64,000 nucleotides of DNA. Origin: Bacteroidales bacterium. Lineage in GTDB: Bacteria > Bacteroidota > Bacteroidia > Bacteroidales > UBA932. Location of the stretch: assembly GCA_017534745.1 (NCBI GenBank), contig JAFXVX010000019.1, positions 62,001-126,000 of the forward strand, given 5' to 3'. The position numbers and the translations under genes were made by a program. Of the stretch, positions 32,496 through 40,876 are shown piece by piece. The notes under the pieces are model-generated. The model did no database searches. It had not been told where the DNA came from and was given only the letters and a program-made list of their open reading frames with translations. How positions within the stretch are numbered: the stretch's first letter is position 1; each line of letters starts with the position of its first letter.

Positions 32496-32543
32496 ATTAC
32501 ATAAAACCCTATGCTCTTTTTTGCGCATAGGGTTTAGTGTAAT
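32496..32543. terminator. Long inverted repeat between convergent genes
   Basis: ATTACATAAAACCCTATGC pairs with GCATAGGGTTTAGTGTAAT: a perfect 11-bp inner stem (32504-32514 with 32525-32535) around a T-rich loop, then imperfect outer pairing. Lies between hydE (plus) and a minus-strand lipoprotein, so it likely ends both transcripts. Confidence 0.65.
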
Positions 32544-32561
32544 CGCTTGTGTTTTAGGCGT

Positions 32562-32906
32562 TTATCCGCCACACTGGATTTCTGCGTCGAAGATTGCAAC
32601 GAATAAGACATCATTGATGGAGAAAATATTATCGATAATCCACTGTTTGCTCATATTGTGATAACCAATTCCTTCAGCCAGAGTACCGGTTTGTCCCGGT
32701 GCTATATGCTGAAGGTACAGTTTATCGTGAAGTTCATCGAGGTCTGGAGCATCTTCCATTGACAAATAGCTCATCCCTCCTTTTGGGGAATAAATGTAAA
32801 TGGCCTTGTCTGAATCGTTGTCAAACCCAACTGAGTACCAGTACTCGCAGGACCACAATGAAATAAGGCATATGAATACCAAAACAATATTTCTCAATTG
32901 TCTCAT
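32562..32906 (-). CDS. Small lipoprotein of unknown function
   Basis: 114 residues. Lipoprotein signal ends LWSC; the mature start is EYWYSVGF. Short alternating beta stretches (AIYIYSPKGG, HIAPGQTGTL) suggest a small beta domain. Its start overlaps the LytTR gene stop by 4 nt, so it is probably co-transcribed with that regulator. Not recognised. Confidence 0.65.
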   Translation of the reverse strand: MRQLRNIVLVFICLISLWSCEYWYSVGFDNDSDKAIYIYSPKGGMSYLSMEDAPDLDELHDKLYLQHIAPGQTGTLAEGIGYHNMSKQWIIDNIFSINDVLFVAIFDAEIQCGG

Positions 32907-33643
32907 ATTTGTTCCGGGAAAATGAAGGTTGCGGGAAGAATTGATTTAACTGTGTCCTTGTATTTGCGGGATACGGGGATGGACTGGCCGGCGACGGTGA
33001 TGACGTCGGGGGCGGTGAGGGTGGCGTCGGTGAGGTTCACGAGGAAGGCGCGGTGGACGCGGAGGAAACCGGGGCCGAGGAGGTTCTCCCACTGGCTGAT
33101 CCCGGTCTTGTTGCGGTAAGACTGCCCGTCACGGGCAAATATCCAGACCTCGGAATCGCGGGATTCCACATATAGGATGTCCTCCTTTTTAAGGGTAATT
33201 TTCTTGTAATCAGAGGTGAAGGTGACGGGGTAATCCGTCGGGTACTTCCTGTCTAGCCATTTAACCAGCAGATAGTTGCCATAAGCCAGGATGGCTAGAA
33301 TGGCGGCGACGAAGACAGGATTGCCCAGCATGGCGGGCAATGTCCATTTGGAATAATCTTCCCCGTAAATAAAGGTGATGAAGATGAACTGCCACAGATA
33401 GATGAGCAGGAAGGTCATCATCATGACGCCGAGGATAATACATATCGTGTCTGCCAACTGCTTCTTCTTATTCTTGGTCTGTTCGACTTTGGGAAGAAGG
33501 AATGCCAGGGCCATCGCCGCCGGGAGGAATGAGAGGCTCATCAGGATTGCCTGCCCTAGGTCATAGTCTAAGCTTGTGAGCAGGACGCCCGTCAGAAAAA
33601 TGGCGACCAGCCAGTAGGCGACTATGATGAAAACTTTCTTCAT
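32903..33643 (-). CDS. Membrane-bound LytTR-type transcription regulator
   Basis: 246 residues from ATG 33643. The longer in-frame start at 33685 lies upstream of the -7 box at 33652-33659 and is unlikely. Four membrane helices (to about residue 145) come first, then a LytTR DNA-binding domain: KKITLKKEDILYVESRDSEVWIF, YRNKTGISQWENLL, FLRVHRAFLVNL and IPVSRKYKDTVK. Bacteroidota carry many such membrane LytTR proteins without a receiver domain; they sense an unknown signal in or near the membrane. Confidence 0.85.
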   Translation of the reverse strand: MKKVFIIVAYWLVAIFLTGVLLTSLDYDLGQAILMSLSFLPAAMALAFLLPKVEQTKNKKKQLADTICIILGVMMMTFLLIYLWQFIFITFIYGEDYSKWTLPAMLGNPVFVAAILAILAYGNYLLVKWLDRKYPTDYPVTFTSDYKKITLKKEDILYVESRDSEVWIFARDGQSYRNKTGISQWENLLGPGFLRVHRAFLVNLTDATLTAPDVITVAGQSIPVSRKYKDTVKSILPATFIFPEQI

Positions 33644-33651
33644 TCCGGAAA

Positions 33652-33659
33652 CAAAAATA
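33652..33659 (-). promoter_or_regulatory. -7 box for the LytTR gene
   Basis: The minus strand reads TATTTTTG, 9 nt before the ATG at 33643. Confidence 0.5.
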
Positions 33660-33732
33660 CGTAATATTTCGTGAAAATACCGCAAAACATTGAGGTTGGG
33701 GGGATTTGACAGAAGGTCGGGGGGATTCTGTT

Positions 33733-33764
33733 TTGGAGAATAATTTCACTTGTGCGTACCTTTG
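33733..33764 (+). promoter_or_regulatory. Promoter of the small membrane protein gene
   Basis: TTG (33733-33735), 21 bp, then TACCTTTG (33757-33764): a full Bacteroidota -33/-7 pair, about 48 nt before the ATG at 33813. Confidence 0.7.
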
Positions 33765-33812
33765 CAGCAAGGAATTCCGAACCAGATGTTCAACCCTGAA
33801 AAATCTTGAGCC

Positions 33813-34142
33813 ATGTTACCTTTAACAAATCTCTTCTCCCTTTTCGTTTCCGGCGGTCCGGTCGGAATGATTATCATCACCCTTCTTTTCATCGGCCTGT
33901 TCTTCGCCGCGTGGAAAGCCCCCGCGTGGGTAAAGGAAATCGGTATTGCCGCCCTTGTGGTCGGCATCTTCTGGACTCTCCTCGGTCAGCTTCAAATCGC
34001 AGACTTCCTGGCCGGTCACGACGATGTCGCTTTCAACATCATCGCCGGCGGCTTCAAGGTAAGCTTAATCCCTGTCCTTTACGGCCTTATCGTGTACTTC
34101 GTTTCCCTTATCCTCCGCGTGATTCACAAGCCAAGAATCTGA
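33813..34142 (+). CDS. Small three-helix membrane protein, ExbB/MotA-like
   Basis: 109 residues, three membrane helices (VGMIIITLLFIGLFFAAWKAP, GIAALVVGIFWTLLGQL and VLYGLIVYFVSLIL). The helix order and the short FLAGHDDVAFN loop recall the ion-channel half of ExbB/TolQ/MotA-type proteins, but the chain is short and no partner gene is adjacent. Role unknown; the convergent GreA-like gene starts 12 nt downstream. Confidence 0.6.
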   Translation: MLPLTNLFSLFVSGGPVGMIIITLLFIGLFFAAWKAPAWVKEIGIAALVVGIFWTLLGQLQIADFLAGHDDVAFNIIAGGFKVSLIPVLYGLIVYFVSLILRVIHKPRI

Positions 34143-34154
34143 AGAATAAAGTCT

Positions 34155-34622
34155 TCAGGCGGGCGTAATGCTTTCAATTCTCAGGCGCAGGACTCCGGAG
34201 GGGACCTGCGCCTCGACTGTTTCCCCGACCTTCCCGCCCATCAGGGCGGCGCCGATCGGGGATTTCAGCGAAATCTTGCCGGCCTCGAGATCCATCTCGT
34301 GAGGACTGACTATCTGGAAAACCATACGGGTATTGGTCGAAAGATTCGAGAATTCGACTTTGCTCAGAAGGCAAACCCTGTCTGTGGGCAGGATATCGGG
34401 ATTTATCACGCGAGAATTCTCCAGGACCTTCTGCAGGAAACGGATACGGCTGATGGTCTTCCCCTGAATGCGCCTCGCCTCACGGTATCCCGCATTATCG
34501 CTCCGATCCCCCTGGGCGCTAGCCTCCGCAAGGTCGTCCGTTACCTTGGGATAAACCACATTGATAAGATGCTTCAGCTCGGCCGCAATCTCGTCGTATC
34601 GTTGCTTTGACAGGTATTCCAT
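34155..34622 (-). CDS. GreA/GreB-family transcript cleavage factor
   Basis: 155 residues, normal size. The N-terminal coiled coil carries the acidic tip region DRSDNAGYREARR, corresponding to the GreA/B loop with the Asp/Glu pair that inserts into RNA polymerase and triggers cleavage of backtracked RNA. The C-terminal domain ends VSPHEMDLEAGKISLKSPIGAAL-type, the FKBP-like fold. The A-to-G swap and spacing (GDRSDN) look nearer to GreB. A Gre factor is commonly monocistronic; here it converges with the small membrane protein. Confidence 0.88.
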   Translation of the reverse strand: MEYLSKQRYDEIAAELKHLINVVYPKVTDDLAEASAQGDRSDNAGYREARRIQGKTISRIRFLQKVLENSRVINPDILPTDRVCLLSKVEFSNLSTNTRMVFQIVSPHEMDLEAGKISLKSPIGAALMGGKVGETVEAQVPSGVLRLRIESITPA

Positions 34623-34676
34623 GGCATAAAGATACTTAATTTCGGCGAAATTTACTCATTTTCCTTGAAATATCGC

Positions 34677-34706
34677 TTGCGATATAAAAATAAAATTGTA
34701 TATTTG
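34677..34706 (+). promoter_or_regulatory. Promoter of the gpx-ohrR pair
   Basis: TTG at 34677-34679, 19 bp, then TATATTTG at 34699-34706: a clean Bacteroidota consensus. The ATG of gpx is 30 nt further on. Confidence 0.75.
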
Positions 34707-34736
34707 CATCGTGAACGATATAAATAACATCTAAAT

Positions 34737-35279
34737 ATGACAAAAATTTATGACTTCAAGGCTCTTAACAACAGGAGCCTCGAATTTGATTTCGCACAGT
34801 TCGAAGGCAAAGTGCTTCTGATTGTGAACACCGCGTCCAAGTGCGGTTTTACCCCTCAGTACGACGGCCTGGAGGCCCTTTATCAGAAATATAAAGATAG
34901 GGGACTGGTCATCGTCGGTTTCCCTTGCGACCAGTTTGCCCATCAGGAGCCCGGCTCCGACGAGGAGATTGCCGAGTTCTGCCGCATTAACCACGGTGTA
35001 ACCTTCCCGCTGATGAAAAAGATTGAAGTAAACGGTCCGGGCGAGGCCCCGATCTATGCTTATCTTAAATCGGTAGCCCCCACCGAGGAGTATAAGGGCC
35101 TCAAGGCCAAGGCAACGCACAAACTGCTGAAAGGTCTGAGCAAGAGCGTGGAAAAGGAAAGCGACATCCTTTGGAACTTCACCAAATTCCTAATCAATCG
35201 CGACGGTACCATTGTCAAACGTTTTGCACCTGTTGCCGAGCCCGCTTCTTTTGAGAAGGATATTGAGCAAATGTTATAA
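34737..35279 (+). CDS. Glutathione-peroxidase-family thiol peroxidase
   Basis: 180 residues, full length. Peroxidatic Cys36 sits in NTASKCGFTPQY; a second Cys64 is in GFPCDQF; the family WNFTKFL motif is near the end. Cys rather than selenocysteine. Bacterial members are usually thioredoxin-dependent peroxidases of H2O2 or lipid peroxides, in the cytoplasm here (no signal peptide). Its TAA overlaps the ATG of the MarR gene by one base, so the two are co-expressed. A truncated relative follows at 36085. Confidence 0.92.
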   Translation: MTKIYDFKALNNRSLEFDFAQFEGKVLLIVNTASKCGFTPQYDGLEALYQKYKDRGLVIVGFPCDQFAHQEPGSDEEIAEFCRINHGVTFPLMKKIEVNGPGEAPIYAYLKSVAPTEEYKGLKAKATHKLLKGLSKSVEKESDILWNFTKFLINRDGTIVKRFAPVAEPASFEKDIEQML

Positions 35280-35716
35280 TGGACGATAAGTTCAAATTGG
35301 AGAACCAGCTCTGTTTCAGGCTATATACCGCTTCCCGGCTTCTTACCCAGGCGTATCATCCGCTGCTGGGTGAGCATGGTCTTACTTACCCGCAGTACCT
35401 GGTACTGCTGGTGCTGTGGGAGAAGGACGAACAGCCGGTAAACGACATCGCCAAGCGCCTGCTGCTGGAGACCAACACCGTCACGCCACTTCTGAAAAGG
35501 ATGGAGGCAGAGGATATTGTAACCCGCAGTAAGGGTCAGGAGGATGCGCGCCAGATGATTGTGAAACTTACGAAAAAGGGGCGTGGCCTTCAGAAGAAGC
35601 TGACCGATGTCCCCGAGACCGTCGGCAACGCCGTCATCTGCGAGAGTGTAACTCCGGAAACCGTCCCCGGCCTCTTCGTAATGCTGGACGATATCATCAA
35701 ACAACTCAAACAATAA
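35279..35716 (+). CDS. ohrR: MarR-family redox regulator, OhrR-like
   Basis: 145 residues. Winged-helix MarR layout: LTYPQYLVLLVLW, NDIAKRLLLETNTVTPLLKRM recognition helix, DARQMIVKLTKKG wing. Cys12 in NQLCFRLYTASR corresponds to the N-terminal Cys that senses organic peroxide in OhrR. It overlaps the gpx stop, a natural arrangement where peroxide oxidises the repressor and raises gpx expression. Direct autoregulation of the promoter at 34677-34706 is inferred. Confidence 0.85.
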   Translation: MDDKFKLENQLCFRLYTASRLLTQAYHPLLGEHGLTYPQYLVLLVLWEKDEQPVNDIAKRLLLETNTVTPLLKRMEAEDIVTRSKGQEDARQMIVKLTKKGRGLQKKLTDVPETVGNAVICESVTPETVPGLFVMLDDIIKQLKQ

Positions 35717-35754
35717 CCCAATCCCCATCATCGTTAACAAATTTCTAACCAATT

Positions 35755-36042
35755 TTGACGATTGTAGAGCCGTGTATTTATTGGGTATTCAGGCGGATAC
35801 AGAATCATAAAATCTGCAATGGAACTACCAGTTTGAAGGTCACATTCCGTCCCATATTGGCTATACCGATATACTTGAGGCGACTAAGATGGGGCCTGGA
35901 CTTTGGCGGTGTCCCTGCTGAAGGAGAGATTCTGGACATCGGCTGTGGCGGCGGAGCCAATCTACAACGTATGATGCAACGCAGCCCTAAGGCCTGCTTT
36001 CATGGACAGCATCGCAAGGCGACAGGGGGGTGTACTCAATAA
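35755..36042 (+). pseudogene. SAM-methyltransferase remnant in a degenerate intergenic stretch
   Basis: The 368-nt region 35717-36084 has no intact gene. In one frame it gives LRRLRWGLDFGGVPAEG followed by EILDIGCGGGANLQRMM, the motif I of a class I methyltransferase with its usual preceding WGL segment; the remaining ~150 residues of such an enzyme are absent. A second frame from ~35823 (NYQFEGHIPSHIGYTDI) has a stop soon after. Looks like a stub left by deletion. Confidence 0.5.
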
Positions 36043-36084
36043 AAGGACTTGATAAAACAGTATATTTTGCGTAACTTCGCATCT

Positions 36085-36534
36085 ATGAACAAGATACTTA
36101 CCATCCTGGCCACCATTTGCGCCATTGCATGCACCAGCAGCAAGACCACTAAGGGTTTCGTCGTCATCGGCTTCCCCTGCGATCAGTTCGGCCACCAGGA
36201 GCCCGGGACCAATGCGGAAATCGAAGAATTCTGTCGCCTCAATCACGGCGTCACCTTCCCCCTGATGGCTAAGTCCGACGTGAACGGCGAGAATGCCAAT
36301 GAGGTGTTCAAGTGGCTGTATTCTGAGAAGCCCTTCACCGGATTCGGCGACAGCGAAACCGGGAAATTCATGGACGGAATGCTTTCCAAGGCCAATCCTG
36401 ATTACGCCTCCAACCCGGATATCAAGTGGAATTTCACCAAGTTCCTCATTGACCGCAATGGGCGCGTCGTGGCCCGTTATGAACCTGTCGTTACTCCGGA
36501 GCAGATAGTGACCGAAATCGAGGCCTTGTTGTAA
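36085..36534 (+). pseudogene. Glutathione peroxidase paralogue lacking its N-terminal half
   Basis: 149 residues from ATG 36085. A lipoprotein-type signal (ILATICAIACTSS) is followed directly, after TTK, by GFVVIGFPCDQFGHQEPG, which aligns with residues ~56-73 of the intact copy at 34737. The N-terminal ~55 residues with the peroxidatic Cys and NTASKCGFT are missing, while the C-terminal half continues to WNFTKFLID. An in-frame deletion between the signal and the middle is the simplest explanation. The open frame is intact, but peroxidase activity is not expected. Confidence 0.7.
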
Positions 36535-36552
36535 AAGGCGTCTCCCGCTCAA

Positions 36553-37353
36553 ATGCACCCGAAAGCTCACTGGAGTCCGGAAGCGGATTACTCATCTACA
36601 TCCTTCTTCATTCGCAGGATGGATACTTCGGGTTATGTCAAACCCGCCGAAGCACCCGAGGCGCGTCTTCCACTCATCGGCTTCATCTATGTGACATCGG
36701 GAGAAGTTCTCGTAGAAGTTGACGGAACGCCCTTTCTCTGTCAACCGGGGCAGATTCTGCTAATACCGCAGCAAAGCCCATTTGCTATCCGCTTCTACCG
36801 GAATGCCGTGGGTTACACGGGCGGTTTTGCTCCGTCCATCCTGTCCGATACAAAGCCTCTTAGATTCCTCTCCGAGCCGCTTCACCAGGGGTTCTGGTTT
36901 GATGAGGGAGCCTTTATAGGCGAACTCTTCAATATGCTGGAGACATCTTTTGAGAAAGGCGACCGGGCGTTCGTAGAGAAAGGCCTGGACCTTCTTTTGT
37001 CGCGCATCAAACCTGCTCAGGAAGCCGCATTCCCAACCGCCGTCAGCCAATTTCTGGAGTCGGTTTTCAACCCTAAGCAGATGCCGGGAACCATCGCATC
37101 CTATGCATCTGGAATAGGAATCAGCGAGAACTACTTGAGCCGTCTCGTAAAGAAATCCACCGGCCGCAGCGTGGGTGCCTGGATAGATATCGTCCGCATC
37201 CAGCGGGCCAAGCGCCTGCTGGCTGAAACCAGGGAGCCGATCATCGACATCGCCGCCGCTGTGGGTATAGAAGATCAGTCCTATTTTTCGCGCCTTTTCA
37301 AGAAAGAGACTGGTCTGACACCATCTGCTTTCCGAAAGAAGATGCAAGGATAA
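36553..37353 (+). CDS. AraC-family transcription regulator
   Basis: 266 residues. N-terminal cupin-like sensor half (YVTSGEVLVEVDGTPFLCQPGQILLIPQQSPF), then two AraC helix-turn-helix motifs at the C-terminus (ISENYLSRLVKKSTGRSVGAWI and DQSYFSRLFKKETGLTPSAFR). Cytoplasmic DNA-binding activator. It starts 18 nt after the truncated gpx, and its targets may include neighbouring genes; the ligand is unknown. Confidence 0.9.
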   Translation: MHPKAHWSPEADYSSTSFFIRRMDTSGYVKPAEAPEARLPLIGFIYVTSGEVLVEVDGTPFLCQPGQILLIPQQSPFAIRFYRNAVGYTGGFAPSILSDTKPLRFLSEPLHQGFWFDEGAFIGELFNMLETSFEKGDRAFVEKGLDLLLSRIKPAQEAAFPTAVSQFLESVFNPKQMPGTIASYASGIGISENYLSRLVKKSTGRSVGAWIDIVRIQRAKRLLAETREPIIDIAAAVGIEDQSYFSRLFKKETGLTPSAFRKKMQG

Positions 37354-37428
37354 TCCTAATTCCTTTCCATCCCAGCCTAAAATATCCCAACTCTTATAAC
37401 GAACTTTGCATCGGTGTAAAAGTATTGT

Positions 37429-37755
37429 ATGAATATCAACGGAATCATCATAGGGGCAGCCGTGTTCCTGAGTATCGGCATCTGCCACCCACTTGTCATC
37501 AAGATGGAATATCACTGGGGCAAGCAGAGCTGGTGGATCTGGCTGGTGGCCGGCCTGGCATTCTGCGTGCTGTCTCTCTTCGTTAAGAATGATATATTAT
37601 CAATCATCATCGGTGGCTTTGCCTTCTGCTGCCTATGGGGTATCGGCGAAATGTTCCTGCAAGAGAAACGAGTTTTGCGTGGCTGGTTTCCGGAGAATCC
37701 CAATAGACACGAATATTACCAAACGCGCCGTAAAGAAATGGAGGGTAAGTTATGA
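37429..37755 (+). CDS. DUF4491 membrane protein
   Basis: 108 residues, three to four membrane helices. Recognised by the order NINGIIIGAAVFLSIGICHPLVI, a KMEYHWGK loop, a GGFAFCCLWGIGE helix and a C-terminal soluble RGWFPENPNRHEYY tail. The family is common in Bacteroidota and has no known role. Intact. Confidence 0.8.
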   Translation: MNINGIIIGAAVFLSIGICHPLVIKMEYHWGKQSWWIWLVAGLAFCVLSLFVKNDILSIIIGGFAFCCLWGIGEMFLQEKRVLRGWFPENPNRHEYYQTRRKEMEGKL

Positions 37756-37934
37756 AGCGACTGATTATCACGATACTCTGCCTGCTATTGGCCACCATGG
37801 CAGTAGCTCAGGAAAAGAAACTCCTGGCAGATTTCTATACGGTCCTGGGCCGATTCCAGCCCTATGCCGGCATCACATTGGGTGGCGGTGCAATGACGAC
37901 ACTCCTGATGATGGAAGAACCGGCATTACCCTAG
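37752..37934 (+). pseudogene. Deleted remnant of the OM barrel gene at 28908
   Basis: A signal peptide (MKRLIITILCLLLATMAVAQ, residues 1-20) runs, after EKKL, into LADFYTVLGRFQPYAGITLG and then GGAMTTLLMMEEP, and stops after 60 residues. This segment matches LADAYMNLGRMRPYIGVTVG plus GGAMTTLLMTEQP of the intact protein at 28908-29546: 23 of 33 positions are the same. The regions before and after are missing. The first ATG overlaps the DUF4491 stop by 4 nt. Not expected to make a functional barrel. Confidence 0.65.
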
Positions 37935-38007
37935 GCCCCGATATCGCATTTCGTCCACAAAAAACGCTAAAATCTTGGAGAGGACGGAGTCCGACATCCA
38001 GGCATGC

Positions 38008-38040
38008 GAAAGCCCGGCCATAAAAGCCGGGCTCTTTTCG
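38008..38040 (-). terminator. Hairpin downstream of tRNA-Leu
   Basis: AGCCCGGC (38011-38018) pairs with GCCGGGCT (38026-38033), loop CATAAAA-type. It lies just after the 3' end of the minus-strand tRNA, as a rho-independent terminator would. The tract after the stem is weak (TTTCG). Confidence 0.5.
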
Positions 38041-38042
38041 CG

Positions 38043-38124
38043 TGCGGATGGGGGGACTCGAACCCCCACGCCGTGAGGCACCAGATCCTAAGTCTGGGTT
38101 GTCTACCAATTTCAACACATCCGC
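38043..38124 (-). tRNA. tRNA-Leu, anticodon TAG
   Basis: The minus strand folds as a class II tRNA: acceptor GCGGATG pairs with CATCCGC, anticodon stem CCAGA/TCTGG around loop CTTAGGA (anticodon TAG), a long variable arm (TGCCTCACGGCGT) and T arm GGGGG-TTCGAGT-CCCCC. The discriminator base is A, as for Leu. No CCA end is encoded, so it is added after transcription. It reads CUA codons. Confidence 0.9.
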
Positions 38125-38208
38125 GGGGCGGGGGATCCGGCGGCATTTGCGCCGGATCGCGGCGCGAAGATACTGCTTTTTCCTGAAAACACAACCTTTG
38201 CCGGCAAA

Positions 38209-39876
38209 TTACTCTTCGGCAGGTTGCTCTGCTCCCGGGAGTCCGATGATGCCCTTGACGTGTTTAGCGTAGGTGTAGCCGGTGAGGTCAAAGACGGCGA
38301 ACGAGTGGTCGAGGGAGAGAAGGAAGCGCTCGTAGTCTTTGGTCTCCGGGGCGCACCACTGGACCTCGGAGACGGCGCAGAGGCGGGGGAGGAGCATATA
38401 TTCGAGATGCTCCGGAGTCGCGATGTATTCGGTCCAGAGGTTGGCCTGGACGCCGAGGATGTGGCTCTCGGTCCCGGGCTCGAAGCCGTCGGTGGGTTCC
38501 AGGGCATAGACCTTTTCGACGGGGAGGTAATTGCCGATGGCCAGGGGCTCCTTGTCCTGCTCTTCACTCTGGTAGTAGTCGAAGTAGCAGTTGGAGTTGG
38601 GCGACATGATGACGTCGAAGCCCTTGGACGCGGCTTCGATGCCGGCGGCGGCGCCCCTCCAGGACATTATGGTCGCGCCTTCCTGGAGGTCTCCCTTGAG
38701 GATTTCGCCCCAGCCGATTATCCTGCGGCCTTTGTCCGCGAGGATATCCTGGGCCCTTGCGGTCACGTAGTTCTGGAGGAAGTGCCTTGCGTCAGGGCCG
38801 GGCTTGATGTGAAGTTCACGCATCCTGGCGCGGCACTTAGGGCATGAGTCCCAGGGGACTGGCTTGCCGACTTCGCGCCTGCCGCCGAAACACTCGTCGC
38901 CGCCGATGTGGATGTACTCGGCGGGGAAGATGTCGGCGAGCTCTGTCATAACATCATCTATAAATGTGTAAATCCGGTCGTTACCGGCGCAGAGAATGTC
39001 CTTGGAAATACCCCAGATGGTGCGGACTTCGTAGGGGCCGCCGGAGCAGCCGAGTTCGGGGTAGGCGGCCATCGCGGCGTTCATGTGGCCGGGAAGGTCG
39101 ATCTCGGGGATGACCGAGATGCCCTTCGCAGCGGCATAGGCGACGATCTCGCGGAGCTCGTCCTGGGTGTAGAAGCCGCCGTAGCGGATGCCGTCGTTGG
39201 AGTCCCAGTCCTTGGCCACCATTGTGCCGTTACGCCAGGCGCCGACCTCGGTGAGGCGCGGGTATTTCTTGATTTCAACCCTCCAGCCCTGGTCGTCGGT
39301 GAGGTGCCAGTGGAGGATGTTGAGCTTGTACATCGCCATCACGTCGATAATCCTCTTCATTTCGTCCGTCTCCCAGAAATGGCGGGCGGAGTCAATCATA
39401 AGACCCCTGTGGGCGAATCTCGGGGCGTCTGTGATGCGGCCGCAGGGAAGCACCCAGTCGGCTTTAGCTTTCTGCGAGCCGTAAACGGCCGGCGGAAGCA
39501 TCTGCTTCAGGGTCTCGATGGCGTAGAGGAAGCCGTTCGGCGAGGAGGCGCCTACAAGGACGCTGTCCTTTGATAAATTGATCGTGTATGCCTCTGGGGC
39601 AAGGGCTTTGTCCTCGGAGAACAGGATAGTCCCTCTGCCTCTGCCGGCGGCTTTGCCGGTCACGGTCGCGAGCCTGTCGGAAAAAGCGTTGATGGCTGCG
39701 GATGCCACGTCAGCGATGCCTTCGCCCTGGACGACGGCGGCGCCTTTCACGCAGAAAACTCCTTCCGAAAGTTCCACTTCGGCCGGCATCGGGATCACAC
39801 TGAAAGTCTCGGGAACGGGAGCCGCACAGGCGCAGAGGAGCGCAGCCGCGGCAGTAAAAACAAACTCTCTTGTCAT
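38209..39876 (-). CDS. Beta-N-acetylhexosaminidase, GH20
   Basis: 555 residues with a lipoprotein signal (LLCAC). N-terminal GH20b domain (FSVIPMPAEVELSEGVF), then the GH20 catalytic barrel: YKLNILHWHLTDDQGWRVEIK, PEIDLPGHMNAAMAAYPELG, and the catalytic Asp-Glu pair in HIGGDECFGG. It removes terminal GlcNAc or GalNAc from glycans such as mucin or chitin oligomers, probably at the cell surface or periplasm. Single gene with its own -7 box at 39895-39902; the tRNA lies downstream. Confidence 0.93.
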   Translation of the reverse strand: MTREFVFTAAAALLCACAAPVPETFSVIPMPAEVELSEGVFCVKGAAVVQGEGIADVASAAINAFSDRLATVTGKAAGRGRGTILFSEDKALAPEAYTINLSKDSVLVGASSPNGFLYAIETLKQMLPPAVYGSQKAKADWVLPCGRITDAPRFAHRGLMIDSARHFWETDEMKRIIDVMAMYKLNILHWHLTDDQGWRVEIKKYPRLTEVGAWRNGTMVAKDWDSNDGIRYGGFYTQDELREIVAYAAAKGISVIPEIDLPGHMNAAMAAYPELGCSGGPYEVRTIWGISKDILCAGNDRIYTFIDDVMTELADIFPAEYIHIGGDECFGGRREVGKPVPWDSCPKCRARMRELHIKPGPDARHFLQNYVTARAQDILADKGRRIIGWGEILKGDLQEGATIMSWRGAAAGIEAASKGFDVIMSPNSNCYFDYYQSEEQDKEPLAIGNYLPVEKVYALEPTDGFEPGTESHILGVQANLWTEYIATPEHLEYMLLPRLCAVSEVQWCAPETKDYERFLLSLDHSFAVFDLTGYTYAKHVKGIIGLPGAEQPAEE

Positions 39877-39894
39877 TGGTTATTACAGTTTGTG

Positions 39895-39902
39895 CAAAAA
39901 TA
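39895..39902 (-). promoter_or_regulatory. -7 box for the GH20 gene
   Basis: The minus strand reads TATTTTTG, 18 nt before the ATG at 39876. Confidence 0.5.
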
Positions 39903-39927
39903 ACTATATTTATTGAAATTTTGCGAA

Positions 39928-40860
39928 ATGAAAATCGTATTTCTTGACAGCGCGACCATGGGGAACACCCCTCTTTCGCCGATATCCGCCCTTGGAGAGC
40001 TTGAGTGCTACGAGCGTTCCACCAGAGAGGAGGCTCTTGCAAGAGTAGGGGAGTGTGAGGTGCTGATAGTTAATAAGGTAAAAGTGGACCGCGACCTTTT
40101 GGACGCGGCGCCTAAGCTACGGCTCGTCTGCGAGGCCGCGACCGGTGTCAACAATATCGACACCGCTCTCTGCGCCTCCCGCGGCATCGCTGTGCGCAAT
40201 GTGGCGGCCTACTCCACCGAATCCGTCGTCCAGACGACATTTATGCACATCCTCTCCCTGCTCGGATGTGCGCCGTATCTGGACTCAGTCGTCAAGCGTG
40301 GCAGCTATTCGGTCTCGGGTCTGTTTACGGACGTGTCCAGGCGGATAGTCGAAGCTGACGGCAAGACCATCGGGATTGTCGGCATGGGGACGATAGGCCG
40401 CCGCGTGGCCTCCGTCGCGGAAGCTTTCGGTATGAAGGTAATCTATTTCTCCACTTCGGGGACGAACCACTGCACCGATTATCCGGCCGTCACGCTGGAC
40501 GAACTGCTCTCGCGCTCGGACGTCGTGACTGTCCATGCGCCGCTCAACGAGCGGACGAATGGGCTGATAGGGGCTGCGGAGCTCCGTAAGATGAAGCCTA
40601 CTGCGTTCATCGTCAATATGGGCCGTGGCGGCATAGTCGAGGAGAAGGCTCTGGCCGAGGCGGTCGATGAGGGCGTCATCGCCGGTGCCGCCCTCGATGT
40701 ATTCACATCGGAGCCCCTCCCGGCGGGCAGCCCGCTGCTCGCCGTGAAGCACCCGGAGCGCTTCCGCTTCACCCCTCACACCGCCTGGGCTTCCGATGAA
40801 GCCCGCCGCCGCCTCGTCGCCGGCATCGCTTCAAACATTTCTGCATTCTACGGAAAATAA
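39928..40860 (+). CDS. D-2-hydroxyacid dehydrogenase, NAD(P)-dependent
   Basis: 310 residues from ATG 39928 (an in-frame ATG at 39913 is less likely). Two-domain fold: ALEECLING-type catalytic half, Rossmann half with GKTIGIVGMGTIGRRVA, conserved NMGRGGIVEEKAL and the active-site His in FTPHTAWASDEA. The family reduces 2-oxoacids such as hydroxypyruvate, glyoxylate or pyruvate, or the reverse. The C-terminus is short, giving a length near the family's low end. The exact substrate is not visible; the neighbours do not help. Confidence 0.85.
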   Translation: MKIVFLDSATMGNTPLSPISALGELECYERSTREEALARVGECEVLIVNKVKVDRDLLDAAPKLRLVCEAATGVNNIDTALCASRGIAVRNVAAYSTESVVQTTFMHILSLLGCAPYLDSVVKRGSYSVSGLFTDVSRRIVEADGKTIGIVGMGTIGRRVASVAEAFGMKVIYFSTSGTNHCTDYPAVTLDELLSRSDVVTVHAPLNERTNGLIGAAELRKMKPTAFIVNMGRGGIVEEKALAEAVDEGVIAGAALDVFTSEPLPAGSPLLAVKHPERFRFTPHTAWASDEARRRLVAGIASNISAFYGK

Positions 40861-40876
40861 ACTGAAAATTTTATTG

